Below are positions 34,154 through 43,690 of a stretch of 64,000 nt of DNA, piece by piece. The position numbers and the translations under genes were made by a program. Source of the stretch: Marinilabiliales bacterium (GTDB lineage: Bacteria > Bacteroidota > Bacteroidia > Bacteroidales > PUMT01); the NCBI GenBank assembly GCA_007695015.1, contig REEN01000029.1, forward strand, positions 1-64,000, given 5' to 3'. Position 1 is the first letter of the stretch. The number at the start of each line of letters is the position of its first letter. The notes under the pieces were generated by a model, which saw only the letters and a program-made list of their open reading frames with translations, had not been told where the DNA came from and made no database searches.

Positions 34154-36003
34154 GTCTGTTCGGTTTCAAGTAGTTTGTTAAACAGTTCAGTAAGTTCGCC
34201 GGTAAAGAATGGCAACCCCTGTATCTTATTATACTGAAGATATTTGATCTCGGGAAATTCGGTTTTCAGGTATTTGACAAACTGGCCGCTGTTCAATTCA
34301 CACACGATGACTTTCCGGTAGCCCTGGAGCACCTCCCTGGTGTTTTTGGGCAGTGGCATGATATGGTTGAAATGTGCGTGCCCGATCTTTTTGCCCTCTT
34401 TCTGAAGTGCTTTTACGGGTGTCAGGATAGATCCTTCTGTTCCGCCCCAGCTTACGACGAGCAGGTCGCCTGTTTCCTCACCCGTTATCTTCTGGGGAGG
34501 GATTTTTTCGGCAACCTTCATTACCTTCTCTTCTCTTATTCCGGTCATCATCTGGTGATTCTGTGGATCGGTCGATACGGTACCGTAAATATCCGTCTTT
34601 TCAAGTCCCCCGATCCTGTGTCTCAACCCTTCAGTTCCCGGTATCGCCCATTGCCTTACGAGCGTTTCCGGATCCCTCCTGTAAGGTTTGTAATTTTCGT
34701 CGTTTGCCGTTGCTAGCGGTGGGTTGATTGGAGGGAGATCAGCCACCCGGGGTATCCTGAAAAGCTCCGAGCCGTTGCCGAGGTATCCGTCGGTAAGAAG
34801 GATGACGGGGGTCATGTGTTCCATGCTTATCTTGGCGGCTTCATAAGCATAATAGAAGCAGTTTGCCGGTGTGGATGCTGCCATTATGATCACGGGGCAT
34901 TCTCCATTGCGGCCGTACAGCGCCTGGAGGAGGTCGGATTGTTCCGATTTGGTAGGCATGCCTGTTGATGGCCCAGCCCGCTGAACATTAACGATTACCA
35001 GGGGAAGTTCTGTCATTACCGCCAGTCCGATAGCCTCTGACTTAAGAGAGAGTCCGGGTCCCGATGTCGTTGTGATGGCAAGGGAGCCTGTATAACTTGC
35101 ACCGATAGCGGAACAGATACCTGCTATCTCATCTTCAGCCTGGAACACCTTTACGCCAAGGGCCTTCTGCTGTGAAAGCTCAATAAGTATTTCAGTGGCC
35201 GGGGTAATGGGGTATGATCCCAGAAAGAGTGGTCGTCCCGAACGTTCTGAAGCTGCAAGAAAACCCCAGGCCGTTGCCACATTACCTGAGATATTGCGGT
35301 ATGTTCCTTTCTTCAGTGATGCTTTGGGTACTTTGTATGTTGTGCCGATTGCCTCTATTGTCTCGGCAAAATTGTAGCCGGCTGAAAGGGCGGTTTTGTT
35401 TAACTCAAGCACCTGTTGTTTGGATCCGAATTTGTCTTCAAGAAACTTGAAAGTTGCATCCAGATCCTGGTTAAGCAGAAATGAGACGATGCCCAGTGCC
35501 ATCATGTTCCTGCTTCGTTCAGCCATACGGGCGCTCACCTTAAGGTGTGAAAGGCTGCTCCTGGTCATGCTTGATACCGGGGCCTTGATCAGTCTGTATA
35601 CATCGAGACTGCCGTCTTCAAGCGGATTTGATTCATATCCTGATTTCTCAAGGGCCTTTTCGTTGAATGCATCGGCATCGGTCACTATGATGCCACCAGC
35701 CCTTACCCATTTAAGATTTGTTTTTAATGATGCCGGGTTCATCGCAACAAGGATGTCGCATAAATCACCGGGTGAAAAGATCTTTTCGCTCCCTATCTGA
35801 ACCTGGAAACCTGATACGCCTGCCAGGGTATTGTGAGGCGCCCTTATCTCGGCGGGGTAATCGGGAAACGTAAAAAGATCATTTCCAAATACTGCAGCGG
35901 TATCTGAGAAAAGGGTGCCTGCAAGCTGCATACCGTCACCCGAGTCGCCAACGAACTTTATTACGACCGATTCCCTGTTCTTGAAAGTTGCCTTTTTAGT
36001 CAT
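34150..36003 (-). CDS. korA: 2-oxoacid:ferredoxin oxidoreductase alpha subunit with fused gamma domain
   Basis: A 617-aa subunit. The N-terminal 190 residues are the gamma domain (VIKFVGDSGDGMQLAG, TFPDYPAEIRAP, DILVAMNP). The rest is the alpha pyrimidine-binding part, with FLGSYPITPATEI, FQAEDEIAGICSAIGASY, TTSGPGLSLKSEA and VQRAGPSTGMPTKSEQ. The gamma-alpha fusion is standard for KorA of Bacteroidota. The last 4 nt overlap the korB start, so the two are translationally coupled. An exact -7 box for minus-strand transcription lies about 95 nt upstream. Confidence 0.94.
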   Translation of the reverse strand: MTKKATFKNRESVVIKFVGDSGDGMQLAGTLFSDTAAVFGNDLFTFPDYPAEIRAPHNTLAGVSGFQVQIGSEKIFSPGDLCDILVAMNPASLKTNLKWVRAGGIIVTDADAFNEKALEKSGYESNPLEDGSLDVYRLIKAPVSSMTRSSLSHLKVSARMAERSRNMMALGIVSFLLNQDLDATFKFLEDKFGSKQQVLELNKTALSAGYNFAETIEAIGTTYKVPKASLKKGTYRNISGNVATAWGFLAASERSGRPLFLGSYPITPATEILIELSQQKALGVKVFQAEDEIAGICSAIGASYTGSLAITTTSGPGLSLKSEAIGLAVMTELPLVIVNVQRAGPSTGMPTKSEQSDLLQALYGRNGECPVIIMAASTPANCFYYAYEAAKISMEHMTPVILLTDGYLGNGSELFRIPRVADLPPINPPLATANDENYKPYRRDPETLVRQWAIPGTEGLRHRIGGLEKTDIYGTVSTDPQNHQMMTGIREEKVMKVAEKIPPQKITGEETGDLLVVSWGGTEGSILTPVKALQKEGKKIGHAHFNHIMPLPKNTREVLQGYRKVIVCELNSGQFVKYLKTEFPEIKYLQYNKIQGLPFFTGELTELFNKLLETEQT

Positions 36004-36098
36004 TATGCGGTATTGAAATTAGGAAATACTGGAAACCTGAACCTTATTGTTAAATAAAGGCGATAAATATTTGGTAATAAACGGATATATCTTTTATG

Positions 36099-36106
36099 CA
36101 AAAATA
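36099..36106 (-). promoter_or_regulatory. TAnnTTTG -7 box upstream of korAB
   Basis: The minus strand reads TATTTTTG, an exact match to the Bacteroidota -7 consensus. It would give a leader of about 90 nt before korA. The rest of the 297-nt korA-carbonic anhydrase gap is AT-rich and has no believable gene. Confidence 0.45.
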
Positions 36107-36300
36107 CTATTTTCTCTATTATGAGGTTATGAATTATATTTTTTTTTGGCCTTTCGGGTCCCCGGCGCAAGCCATCAAGAGATTGTAATACAACGGCATA
36201 CAAACTGATATGATTAAAATCATCATTGGATGTGGATGTTTTACAGCATGAATTGGATGGCAGACAGGTTAAAATTTATCAGATTTGCATAAAAAAAGGT

Positions 36301-36816
36301 ATGGCGCTAATTAAAACAGTAAGGGGGTTCACACCCCGTTTCGGCAGTAATTGTTACCTGGCTGATAATTCCACGGTTATTGGTGATGTTGTTGCCGGAG
36401 ATGAATGCAGCATATGGTTCGGCGTAGTAATCAGGGGAGATGTAAACTCAATACGGATCGGCAACAGGGTAAACGTACAGGACAATTCAGTAATGCACTG
36501 CACCTTTGAAAAGACAACCATTGTTATTGGCAACAATGTATCGATCGGTCACAATGTGATTGTTCACGGTGCCCATATAGGAGATAATGTACTGGTCGGG
36601 ATGGGTGCTGTTTTAATGGACGACGTGGTTGTTGAGCCGGATGCGATCATAGCTGCCGGAGCCGTGGTGCTTGAAAAGACCAGGGTTGAATCGGGCACTA
36701 TTTACGGAGGGGTGCCTGCCCGCCGCATCAAGGAAATTGAGAGGCAACAGATTGCCGAAATGGTAGAAAGACACTCCGGGAACTATCTGCGATATGCCGA
36801 TTGGTACCGGGAGTGA
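36301..36816 (+). CDS. gamma-class carbonic anhydrase homologue (left-handed beta-helix)
   Basis: A 171-aa protein from ATG at 36301 (MALIKTVRGF); an in-frame ATG at 36226 would add 25 residues unlike the family. Hexapeptide repeats form a left-handed beta-helix (VIGDVVAGDECSIW, IRIGNRVNVQDNS, VIGNNVSIGHNVIVHGA, IGDNVLVGMGA). Three histidines that could bind metal in the trimer are visible: in VMHCTF, IGHNV and IVHGA. Homologues (YrdA/PaaY) include active carbonic anhydrases and others of unknown role. It converges with murI, with 1 nt between stops. Confidence 0.92.
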   Translation: MALIKTVRGFTPRFGSNCYLADNSTVIGDVVAGDECSIWFGVVIRGDVNSIRIGNRVNVQDNSVMHCTFEKTTIVIGNNVSIGHNVIVHGAHIGDNVLVGMGAVLMDDVVVEPDAIIAAGAVVLEKTRVESGTIYGGVPARRIKEIERQQIAEMVERHSGNYLRYADWYRE

Positions 36817-36817
36817 T

Positions 36818-37753
36818 CTATTTCCAGAGGTCGTGCTTCTCAAGTGCGATCTCCTTTTCAAAGAATATCGCCGCAATTCTCGAAAAGTATTCGGTGTGGT
36901 CTGACACGAAGAACCTGTCGCCGGTTACCGGATCACCCTGCCGCACATCGCCGCCATCCTTTGTATTGCCATGCCGAAAATCGCCGGCATCATTTGTGTT
37001 GCCCTGCCGCACATCGCCGCATTCCCGGCTGGCTGCTCCGGTGCAGCCGGCTTGCCCGTTCATGTGTGCTTCATTTTTTTCGATCAGGTCCCTGAGCTCT
37101 TCGGCAACCATCATTGCCGAATCGATCACATCAACCTTGAAATCGTAGAATTTCCTGATCTGGTTCCTGATTATGGGGTAATGGGTGCAACCGAGTATCA
37201 GGGTGTCGATCCCCTTGAGGCGTGAATCGGAGAGGTAGGTCCTGATTATCGCATTGCTTATGTCATCATACACGAATCCCTCCTCTATCATGGGAACCAG
37301 CAGGGGGGTTGCCAGGGAGCGGACCCTTACATCCCCGCGTACCTTATTGATCTTTTCGGGGTAGGCTCCCGAATTTACAGTGTTCTTCGTTCCTATTACG
37401 CCTACGGTAGATCCTGATAACGTGTTTGCAAGCCTGTTTGCAACGGGATCGATCACATTCACTGCAATTGCACGCTCACCAATATAGCTTTCCAGTTCAC
37501 TCCATACCGTAGCCGAAACCGTATTGCATGCCGCCAGTATGACCCGGCAGTTGTGTCCCAGAAGAAAATCGCTTATTTTTTTGCTGTAATGCAAGATTGC
37601 CTCAGACGATTTGTCCCCGTAAGGAAGGTGAGCGGTATCGCCGAAATAGATTATCGTCTCCTCAGGCAGGATCTGCTTTACGGCCGCTGCCACCGTAAGT
37701 CCCCCAACCCCCGAATCAAATATGCCTATGGGACCGGTATTCAGTCTGGTCAT
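36818..37753 (-). CDS. murI: glutamate racemase with an extra repetitive insert
   Basis: A 311-aa enzyme making D-glutamate for peptidoglycan. Motifs: GIFDSGVGGLTV, FGDTAHLPYG, the catalytic Cys in AACNTVSA and the second in LGCTHYP. The family is usually 260-285 aa; the excess is a 46-residue insert at about 231-276, just before the conserved FFVSDHTEYF, made mostly of three 11-residue units (GDVRQGNTNDA-type). The insert replaces a normally short surface loop, so activity is likely kept. It is the last gene of the envelope cluster, 5 nt after the OmpH/Skp gene. Confidence 0.93.
   Translation of the reverse strand: MTRLNTGPIGIFDSGVGGLTVAAAVKQILPEETIIYFGDTAHLPYGDKSSEAILHYSKKISDFLLGHNCRVILAACNTVSATVWSELESYIGERAIAVNVIDPVANRLANTLSGSTVGVIGTKNTVNSGAYPEKINKVRGDVRVRSLATPLLVPMIEEGFVYDDISNAIIRTYLSDSRLKGIDTLILGCTHYPIIRNQIRKFYDFKVDVIDSAMMVAEELRDLIEKNEAHMNGQAGCTGAASRECGDVRQGNTNDAGDFRHGNTKDGGDVRQGDPVTGDRFFVSDHTEYFSRIAAIFFEKEIALEKHDLWK
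36920..37018 (-). repeat. three in-frame 33-bp tandem repeats inside murI
   Basis: Units cover residues 246-256, 257-267 and 268-278: GDVRQGNTNDA, GDFRHGNTKDG and GDVRQGDPVTG. The first two are very similar in DNA; the third is partly diverged. Length is a multiple of three, so the reading frame is preserved. Confidence 0.8.
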
Positions 37754-37758
37754 AGCTG

Positions 37759-38271
37759 CTACAGCCCCATCTTTTCCCTTACGTAGGGAAGGATATCTTC
37801 GCTATCGTCGCTGAAGTAAAGAATGGCGTTGGCATCTATGTCAAATACGTAAATATATCCTCTTTCCCGTGCAACTTCTGATATGGCTTTCTCTATCTTT
37901 TCAAAGATAGGCTGGATCAGCTCCATTTCCCTCATCTGAAGGTCTTCCTGCGCTCCTGCCTGGAACTCCTGAATTCTGTTCTGAAGTTCTCTCAGTTCAC
38001 GTTCACGAAGTTGTCTTACCACATTAGTAAGGGTATCCTGTGCTTCAATGTAATTCTGGAGTTTATTGTTGTATTCGACCTGGAGTTTCTCCAGCTCTTC
38101 ACCAAGGCTTCTGGCTTCACGTTCGAGTTGTCTCTGGGCAGCCTCCCTTTCGGGCATGATCCTGAGCAACTGTGATGAGTTAATATGTCCGAACTTAACG
38201 TTCTGGGCGGTTGCCATTGGTCCGGCAGCCAGCAGTGTGGTGACAAGTATTGCCTTTAGTAAAAGTTTCAT
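37759..38271 (-). CDS. OmpH/Skp family periplasmic chaperone
   Basis: A 170-aa periplasmic protein with a signal peptide (residues 1-22, ending MATAQN). The mature part starts KFGHINSSQLLRIMPE and forms a long charged coiled coil (about 40-120), then IFEKIEKAISEVARERGYIYVFD, all typical of Skp/OmpH. Skp-like trimers hold unfolded outer-membrane barrels on their way to BamA. It follows another OmpH gene by 115 nt and precedes murI by 5 nt. The second OmpH copy in the same cluster suggests subfunctions. Confidence 0.92.
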   Translation of the reverse strand: MKLLLKAILVTTLLAAGPMATAQNVKFGHINSSQLLRIMPEREAAQRQLEREARSLGEELEKLQVEYNNKLQNYIEAQDTLTNVVRQLRERELRELQNRIQEFQAGAQEDLQMREMELIQPIFEKIEKAISEVARERGYIYVFDIDANAILYFSDDSEDILPYVREKMGL

Positions 38272-38386
38272 CTGTGTAGAGTAGGTTAATGAAGTTAATA
38301 ATCAATGAATTATGTTTGGTATGCTAACGGTATTCAGTGCCTTGAACTTATGGAACCCCCATGCTTTGTTTTTACGAATCCCCATC

Positions 38387-38971
38387 TCAGTTCCGGTAGC
38401 CCAGCATTCTCAGGATATCATCACTGAGATCGTTGCGGGGATTTGTATAGAGCATGGTAGGTGAGTTGGCGGTATCGAATATCACCGCGTAGTTACCATC
38501 CTGTGCCATTTTCTCCACGGCTTTGTATATCCTGTCCTGAATTGGTCTTATTAATTCCTCCTGGCTGTTGAATAGCTCTCCTTCCGGACCGAAGTATTTT
38601 CTCTGAAGATCGGCAGCCGCAGCCTCCATGTTGACTATCTCGTCTTCTCTTTTTCTCCTCATCTCTTCGCTCATAAGCACCCTGTCATTCTGGTAGGTTC
38701 TGTAGAGGGCTTCAACCTGCTGGTATCTCTCCTCTATCTCTTTCTGCCACTCGGCTGAAAGTTTTTCCAGCTGCTCCTGTGCTGCCCTGTATTCGGGTAT
38801 ATTGCTGAGAATATATTCACTGTCAACCCATGCGAATCGCTGTGCTGAAGCTATATGCGCTGTAACAACCAGCATCAGCGCCATTAGGGCCAGCCGGATT
38901 GTGAAACCGGTAATTGCCCGTTTACCTGCAATAGTTTTGCTGGTATCGATGATTTTTTGCTTACTGTCCAT
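38387..38971 (-). CDS. OmpH/Skp family periplasmic chaperone
   Basis: A 194-aa Skp/OmpH homologue. A cytoplasmic lead of about 18 residues precedes a hydrophobic signal (about 25-43, ending IASAQ). The mature protein begins RFAWVDSEYILSNIPEYRAAQEQL, with a long alpha-helical coiled coil and the conserved KAVEKMAQDGNYAVIFDT near the end. It lies 21 nt after bamA, a classical arrangement in many phyla, and probably escorts nascent barrels to the Bam machinery. Confidence 0.93.
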   Translation of the reverse strand: MDSKQKIIDTSKTIAGKRAITGFTIRLALMALMLVVTAHIASAQRFAWVDSEYILSNIPEYRAAQEQLEKLSAEWQKEIEERYQQVEALYRTYQNDRVLMSEEMRRKREDEIVNMEAAAADLQRKYFGPEGELFNSQEELIRPIQDRIYKAVEKMAQDGNYAVIFDTANSPTMLYTNPRNDLSDDILRMLGYRN

Positions 38972-38992
38972 GAGTATAAGGTTAAATGGTTA

Positions 38993-41485
38993 TTAGAATT
39001 GCTGTCCCAGAACGAAATGGAACTGACTGCCACTCGCACCCGGCCTGCCGGGTATCTGGTCAAACCCGTAGGCCCAGTCAATACCAAGCAGACCGAACAT
39101 CGGGAGGAAGGCTCTGAGTCCGACACCTGCCGAACGCTTGACCGCAAACGGATTGAACTCCTTGAAATCATACCAGGCATTGCCCGCCTCAACGAAGATA
39201 AGAGGGTATATGAATGCGTTGGGATTTGTTGAGACAGGATACCTCAGCTCCATGGTGAACTTGTTGTAGATGTTACCTGCCTTGTGTCCCCTTACTATCG
39301 GAGTCAGTGAGCCATTTTCATAACCTCTCAGTCCGATAGTCTCCCTGCCGTAGAGGTTATACCCGGACATGCCGTCACCGCCCAGATCAAAACTCTCAAA
39401 GGGTGACGGGCCAATGTCGCTGTTGAAATAACCCAGGATCCCGAACTGGGCACCGGCGCTAAGGACGAGGTTCCCGGTCAGTGCTGTGTACCAGTTGCTC
39501 CTGAATGTCCATTTATGGTACTCTATCCACTTGTATTTTTCGCTGGCCGGCATAGAGGAAAAATCCTTGTCACTCAGAAGTGAATATGGCGGAGTTATCT
39601 GGAGTGAAAGGTTGAAGGAATTACCACGGCGCGGATATATCGGCTGGTCAACTGAGTTTCTCCCGAAGGATGTTCTTACACTTAAGTTGTTTGAACTCCC
39701 GTCCTGGAACAGGAACTGGCCGAACCAGTCATCCAGTTCATAATTCTGATAGCTGATCTCGTTGTAAAGTGTGAAGAAATCATCGGGCCAGTCCAGCCTT
39801 CTTCCCATACCCAGCGAAGCCCCGGAGATCTTTATGGATGACCAGTCCTGTACCCTGCGGTTATACCTGTTGGTCTGGATGGTGTGATAGACCGAGAAGG
39901 AGAGTGAGTTGGGCCTGGTGCCTCCAACATATGGCTCGACAAAGGTCAGGTTGTATGCCTGGTAGTAGCTGCCGTTGGACTGGGCCCGGATGCTCAGTGT
40001 CTGTCCGTCACCTGAGGGAAGAGGCCTCCAAGCCTCCCTGTTAAAGATATTTCTTGTAGAGAAATTATTGAAGCGAACACCGATGGTCCCTATCAGCATG
40101 CCGGCGCCCCAGCCGCCTGAAATCTCAAGCTGGTCATTTGCCCTCTCCTCTACAACATATTCTATGTCAACTGTTCCGTCATTCGGATTGGGCAAAGGGT
40201 TTATTTCCAGCCTTTCCGGATCAAAATGCCCCAGACTGGATATTTCCCTGTGCGAACGCATAAGGTTGGTCTTACTGAAAAGCTGCCCGGGCTTGGTTCT
40301 TATCTCCCGTCTTATCACATGCTCGTTGGTCTTCGTGTTCCCTGATATAAGCACCCGGTTTATCCTTGCCTGGTCTCCCTCGCGTATGCGCATTTCCAGG
40401 TCGATAGAATCATTATCGATCCGGAGTTCAACCGGATTGATCTGAAAGAACAGGTAACCATCATCAAGATAAATGGAACTTACAGCATCATCATCCAGCC
40501 GCAGCCTGTTATAGAGCTTTGTCTGGTCGTACACCTCTCCTTTTTCAATGCCGAGCACGGCGGTAAGAAATTCGGCAGGGTACTTGGTGTTGCCCACCCA
40601 TGTAATATCCCTGAAATAGTATTGGATCCCCTCCTCAATTTCTATCCCGACATTGATCCTGTTCTCCTCGGTATGGTAAATGGTATCTGAAACTACGACG
40701 GCATCTCTGAATCCGTGTTCGTTGTAGAATGAAATCAGGTTCTGTTTATCTTCCCTGTAGTCTTCTGCTACCAGCTTTGAGGTTCTGAAGATGTTAAGGT
40801 TTCGCTTGTTTGTATTCTTCATGACCCTTCTGAGCCGGCGGTCGGTGAAATTCTCATTGCCAATGAAATAGATGTCGGAAATCCTGACCCTCTCATTTTT
40901 ATCGACATCAATGTACAGTATTACCCTGTTGGGTTGTACCGGGTCATCCTCCATCCTGATATCAACCTCGGTATTGAGGAACCCTTTCTCGACAAAGTGC
41001 TTTTGAATAATATCCCTGGTGTTGTTGAGCGTATTTTCGTCAACGAGCCTGCCGGTCCTCAATCTTATCTTGTCTTCAATATCCCTCAGTTCGCTTCTTC
41101 TAAGCCCCTCGATATTCAGGGCCGACAACCGGGGTGGCTCCTGGAGCCATATATTGAGGTCTATCTCAGTGCCTTCAATCCGGGTGGTAGTTATCCTTAC
41201 ATCTGAGAAAAGCCTTTGATCCCATAATTTTCGGATCGCCTCAGCTATGTCATCTCCTGGTACAGTGATCCTTCTGCCCCTTGTCAGGCCGGATGCATTT
41301 ACTACAACACCCGGGTCAAGATGCTGAATTCCGGATACTGTAACTTCCCTTATTACATATTCCCTGGCCCTGGAGTAATCCATAACCGGCAAGGCCGGGT
41401 AGTCTGTCTGTGCTTTACCGTCGGGTAGCATACAAACCAGGGCAAGCATGAAGAAAACAAAAGACGTTAATTTTTTTGCCAGCAT
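38993..41485 (-). CDS. bamA: outer membrane protein assembly factor BamA
   Basis: An 830-aa Omp85-family insertase. A signal peptide (about 1-25) is followed by POTRA repeats: GIQHLDPGVVVNASGL, DIEDKIRLRTGRLVDE, RISDIYFIGNENFTDRRLRRVM, and RINRVLISGNTKTNEHVIRREI, about residues 45-430. The C-terminal beta-barrel (about 450-830) contains the lid motif region VRGHKAG and ends in a strand finishing HFVLGQQF with terminal Phe. It inserts barrels into the outer membrane. It lies 3 nt after uppS and 21 nt before an ompH gene. Confidence 0.95.
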   Translation of the reverse strand: MLAKKLTSFVFFMLALVCMLPDGKAQTDYPALPVMDYSRAREYVIREVTVSGIQHLDPGVVVNASGLTRGRRITVPGDDIAEAIRKLWDQRLFSDVRITTTRIEGTEIDLNIWLQEPPRLSALNIEGLRRSELRDIEDKIRLRTGRLVDENTLNNTRDIIQKHFVEKGFLNTEVDIRMEDDPVQPNRVILYIDVDKNERVRISDIYFIGNENFTDRRLRRVMKNTNKRNLNIFRTSKLVAEDYREDKQNLISFYNEHGFRDAVVVSDTIYHTEENRINVGIEIEEGIQYYFRDITWVGNTKYPAEFLTAVLGIEKGEVYDQTKLYNRLRLDDDAVSSIYLDDGYLFFQINPVELRIDNDSIDLEMRIREGDQARINRVLISGNTKTNEHVIRREIRTKPGQLFSKTNLMRSHREISSLGHFDPERLEINPLPNPNDGTVDIEYVVEERANDQLEISGGWGAGMLIGTIGVRFNNFSTRNIFNREAWRPLPSGDGQTLSIRAQSNGSYYQAYNLTFVEPYVGGTRPNSLSFSVYHTIQTNRYNRRVQDWSSIKISGASLGMGRRLDWPDDFFTLYNEISYQNYELDDWFGQFLFQDGSSNNLSVRTSFGRNSVDQPIYPRRGNSFNLSLQITPPYSLLSDKDFSSMPASEKYKWIEYHKWTFRSNWYTALTGNLVLSAGAQFGILGYFNSDIGPSPFESFDLGGDGMSGYNLYGRETIGLRGYENGSLTPIVRGHKAGNIYNKFTMELRYPVSTNPNAFIYPLIFVEAGNAWYDFKEFNPFAVKRSAGVGLRAFLPMFGLLGIDWAYGFDQIPGRPGASGSQFHFVLGQQF

Positions 41486-41488
41486 AAA

Positions 41489-42238
41489 TCAATCGCAGTT
41501 TAATTGTTCGCTTGTTTTACCAAACCTTCTCTCTCTTTTCTGAAAATCAGCAATTGCGCCGTACAAATGCTTTTTCCGGAAATCGGGCCACAAAGTGGGC
41601 GTAAAATACATTTCAGCATATGCAAGCTGCCATAGCATAAAATTACTGAGCCGGTACTCCCCGCTTGTTCTGATAAGAAGTTCGGGATCAGGTATGTCTG
41701 CCGTGGCAAGGTAACAGGCAAATTTTTCTTCATCAATATCACTCCCGGCTATTCTGCCCGATCTGACATCTTCTGCAATAAGCCTTGCTGCCCTTGCAAT
41801 CTCCCACCGTGCACTGTAACTCAGCGCGACAATAAGTGTCAGCCCGGTGTTTTCTTTTGTCTTGTTAATTACGTCAATAAGCCTGTCAACAATTGCCGGC
41901 GGCAGGTTATCCATGTCGCCGATAACCAATAAACGGACATTGTTCTCAATTAGTGCCTCGCTTTCAGAATTAATTGATGATACCATAAGGTCCAGCAGGG
42001 CATCTATCTCTTCCTGGGGCCGGCACCAGTTTTCCTTGGAAAATGCATACAGCGTCAGATATTCCACGCCAAGCTCGCCGGCTCCCTCAACGGCCTGTTT
42101 AACGGCAGTGACGCCGTTCTGGTGCCCGAATATCCTGTGGGAGCCCCTCTCTTTGGCCCATCTGCCGTTTCCGTCCATGATAATGGCAATATGGCGCGGG
42201 AGCTTGTTCTTGTCTATTTTATCCTTAATTCCTGTCAT
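41489..42238 (-). CDS. uppS: isoprenyl transferase (undecaprenyl diphosphate synthase)
   Basis: A 249-aa cis-prenyltransferase making the C55 lipid carrier for peptidoglycan and glycan export. The N-terminal IAIIMDGNGRWAKERGSHRIFGH motif, the YLTLYAFSKENW motif and the C-terminal PDPELLIRTSGEYRLSNFMLWQLAYAE (in pieces) are diagnostic. Length fits. It starts 11 nt downstream of the DUF6089 gene and ends 3 nt before bamA, so it is in the same operon. Confidence 0.96.
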   Translation of the reverse strand: MTGIKDKIDKNKLPRHIAIIMDGNGRWAKERGSHRIFGHQNGVTAVKQAVEGAGELGVEYLTLYAFSKENWCRPQEEIDALLDLMVSSINSESEALIENNVRLLVIGDMDNLPPAIVDRLIDVINKTKENTGLTLIVALSYSARWEIARAARLIAEDVRSGRIAGSDIDEEKFACYLATADIPDPELLIRTSGEYRLSNFMLWQLAYAEMYFTPTLWPDFRKKHLYGAIADFQKRERRFGKTSEQLNCD

Positions 42239-42249
42239 AAAACTGAAGC

Positions 42250-42915
42250 TTAGTACCAGTATACCGGGCAGTCGCCCCTGCGCTCAAAGGGTTTTATAGT
42301 AACGAAAAATCCGGCCAAAGATACCCAATCATTGTTATGAATAAAAGACGGAGAATCAAATTGTCCGAAACTTTTAACTCCGTCAATATCATCCCTGAAG
42401 TTCTTCTTCAAAATCCATTCCAATCCGATTGTAATCCTCCTGCTGATCCCGTATTTTACACCTCCGCCGAAAGGCAGGTTAAGGTATGTGGATGCCGGGC
42501 CATCTCCATCAGGAACGAATGTATAGGCTATACCTGCTGTAATATATGTGCTTATTGGTTTACTGAATATGGTAACCTTGAAAGGCATGAAATTGAACTC
42601 ACCGGTAAGTGAGAAATCATAAAAATTGTTAACAAACCCGGCTTGTCTTGCCTGGTTTAGCGGATATTCAAAATCAGTGTCCTCTGCACTGATCTGCCCG
42701 AAATTAAAACCCATTTTGAGGGCATAGTGTTCATTGAAATTGTATCTCATCAGTGCTCCGAATGCAGGTGAAGGCCTGTGAAAATGAAGGGACGGGTTCA
42801 GGTTGCCCCTGTAATAGGAAGTGCCTGCAAATATTCCGGCATCCAGCTCGTCGGAGGAATAACCCTTGCCGGCGAAAAGTGTCAGCATTAAACAAATTGC
42901 AGCGGCTCTGATCAT
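42250..42915 (-). CDS. DUF6089 outer-membrane barrel family protein
   Basis: A 221-aa exported protein with a signal peptide (about 1-20). The pattern of alternating aromatic strands, AGIFAGTSYYRGNLNPS and FGGGVKYGISRRITIGLEW, and the conserved ending CPVYWY mark the DUF6089 family, a small barrel commonly coded beside uppS and bamA in Bacteroidota. Function unknown; location in the outer membrane and link to envelope assembly are inferred from context. It follows a related gene by 21 nt. Confidence 0.88.
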   Translation of the reverse strand: MIRAAAICLMLTLFAGKGYSSDELDAGIFAGTSYYRGNLNPSLHFHRPSPAFGALMRYNFNEHYALKMGFNFGQISAEDTDFEYPLNQARQAGFVNNFYDFSLTGEFNFMPFKVTIFSKPISTYITAGIAYTFVPDGDGPASTYLNLPFGGGVKYGISRRITIGLEWILKKNFRDDIDGVKSFGQFDSPSFIHNNDWVSLAGFFVTIKPFERRGDCPVYWY

Positions 42916-42936
42916 AATTTCCTTTAATATTTATAA

Positions 42937-43671
42937 TTATTCCGGCCTCAGTCCGGTCAGCCTGTAGATAATCTGTACAGTTGTCAGGTAATATATATCA
43001 TTTGCGGTCGCAGTGGGACTTGTAAAGCCGTCAAGGTAATCATTCAGTGAATAGCGTCCCCCTATCTCAAAACCTATATCCATATGATTGCTGATGCCAA
43101 GTTTTGCACCGATTCCGGCCGGCAGCACCATCGTGACCATCCCGTGGTCAATGTTGTCCCTTTCCCTTCTGTTTTTGAGACTTTCATTAGGTATTACATA
43201 ATAGACTATTGCCCCGGCTCCGCCGAAAAGATAAAAAGAGATGGTTCCATAGTTCCTGACCAGCCCCCTTCTGTCTACTCCCCTGAGAAACCTCAGGTCC
43301 TTTACGGGGAAGAACTCACCCCGGGCAGCCAGCTCAAGGAATGTCGTGTTGAAAACATACCCCCTTGCTTCGTTCCTTCCACCTGCATCGTCACCGCTCA
43401 GCCATCCCAGTGCAGCACTTCCGTTTATGCCAAAATAGTTGCCCGGGATGTACCTGAGTCCGGCGATGAAACCCGGTCTGCTCCTTAACAGATCCAGGTC
43501 TTTTAATCCGAACCAGTTATTCTCATCTGCTGTCCCCCCGATATCTCCAAAGTAGTTTGCCGGGCCGATACCCGCGTAGAGCTCATAGGGCAGGGACCGC
43601 CAGCTCTGTCCCTCTGCAGGCAATGCCAGGATAACCGGAAATAGAAGGGTGACCAGGATACCGATGCGCAT
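42937..43671 (-). CDS. outer-membrane beta-barrel protein related to DUF6089
   Basis: A 244-aa exported protein. A signal peptide (about 1-21, ending AEGQ) leads into YELYAGIGPANYFGDIGG, the entry seen in small DUF6089-like barrels, followed by alternating strands and a C-terminal GFEIGGRYSLNDYLDGF and TVQIIYRLTGLRPE. It is first of the run leading through uppS and bamA. A strong -7 box sits just upstream. Confidence 0.85.
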   Translation of the reverse strand: MRIGILVTLLFPVILALPAEGQSWRSLPYELYAGIGPANYFGDIGGTADENNWFGLKDLDLLRSRPGFIAGLRYIPGNYFGINGSAALGWLSGDDAGGRNEARGYVFNTTFLELAARGEFFPVKDLRFLRGVDRRGLVRNYGTISFYLFGGAGAIVYYVIPNESLKNRRERDNIDHGMVTMVLPAGIGAKLGISNHMDIGFEIGGRYSLNDYLDGFTSPTATANDIYYLTTVQIIYRLTGLRPE

Positions 43672-43690
43672 CTTCTGTTTTTTAGGACTG

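Noticed and set aside
36003-36203. 66-codon minus-strand frame upstream of korA
   Set aside because: No domain, AT-rich composition, and it covers the exact -7 box for korAB.
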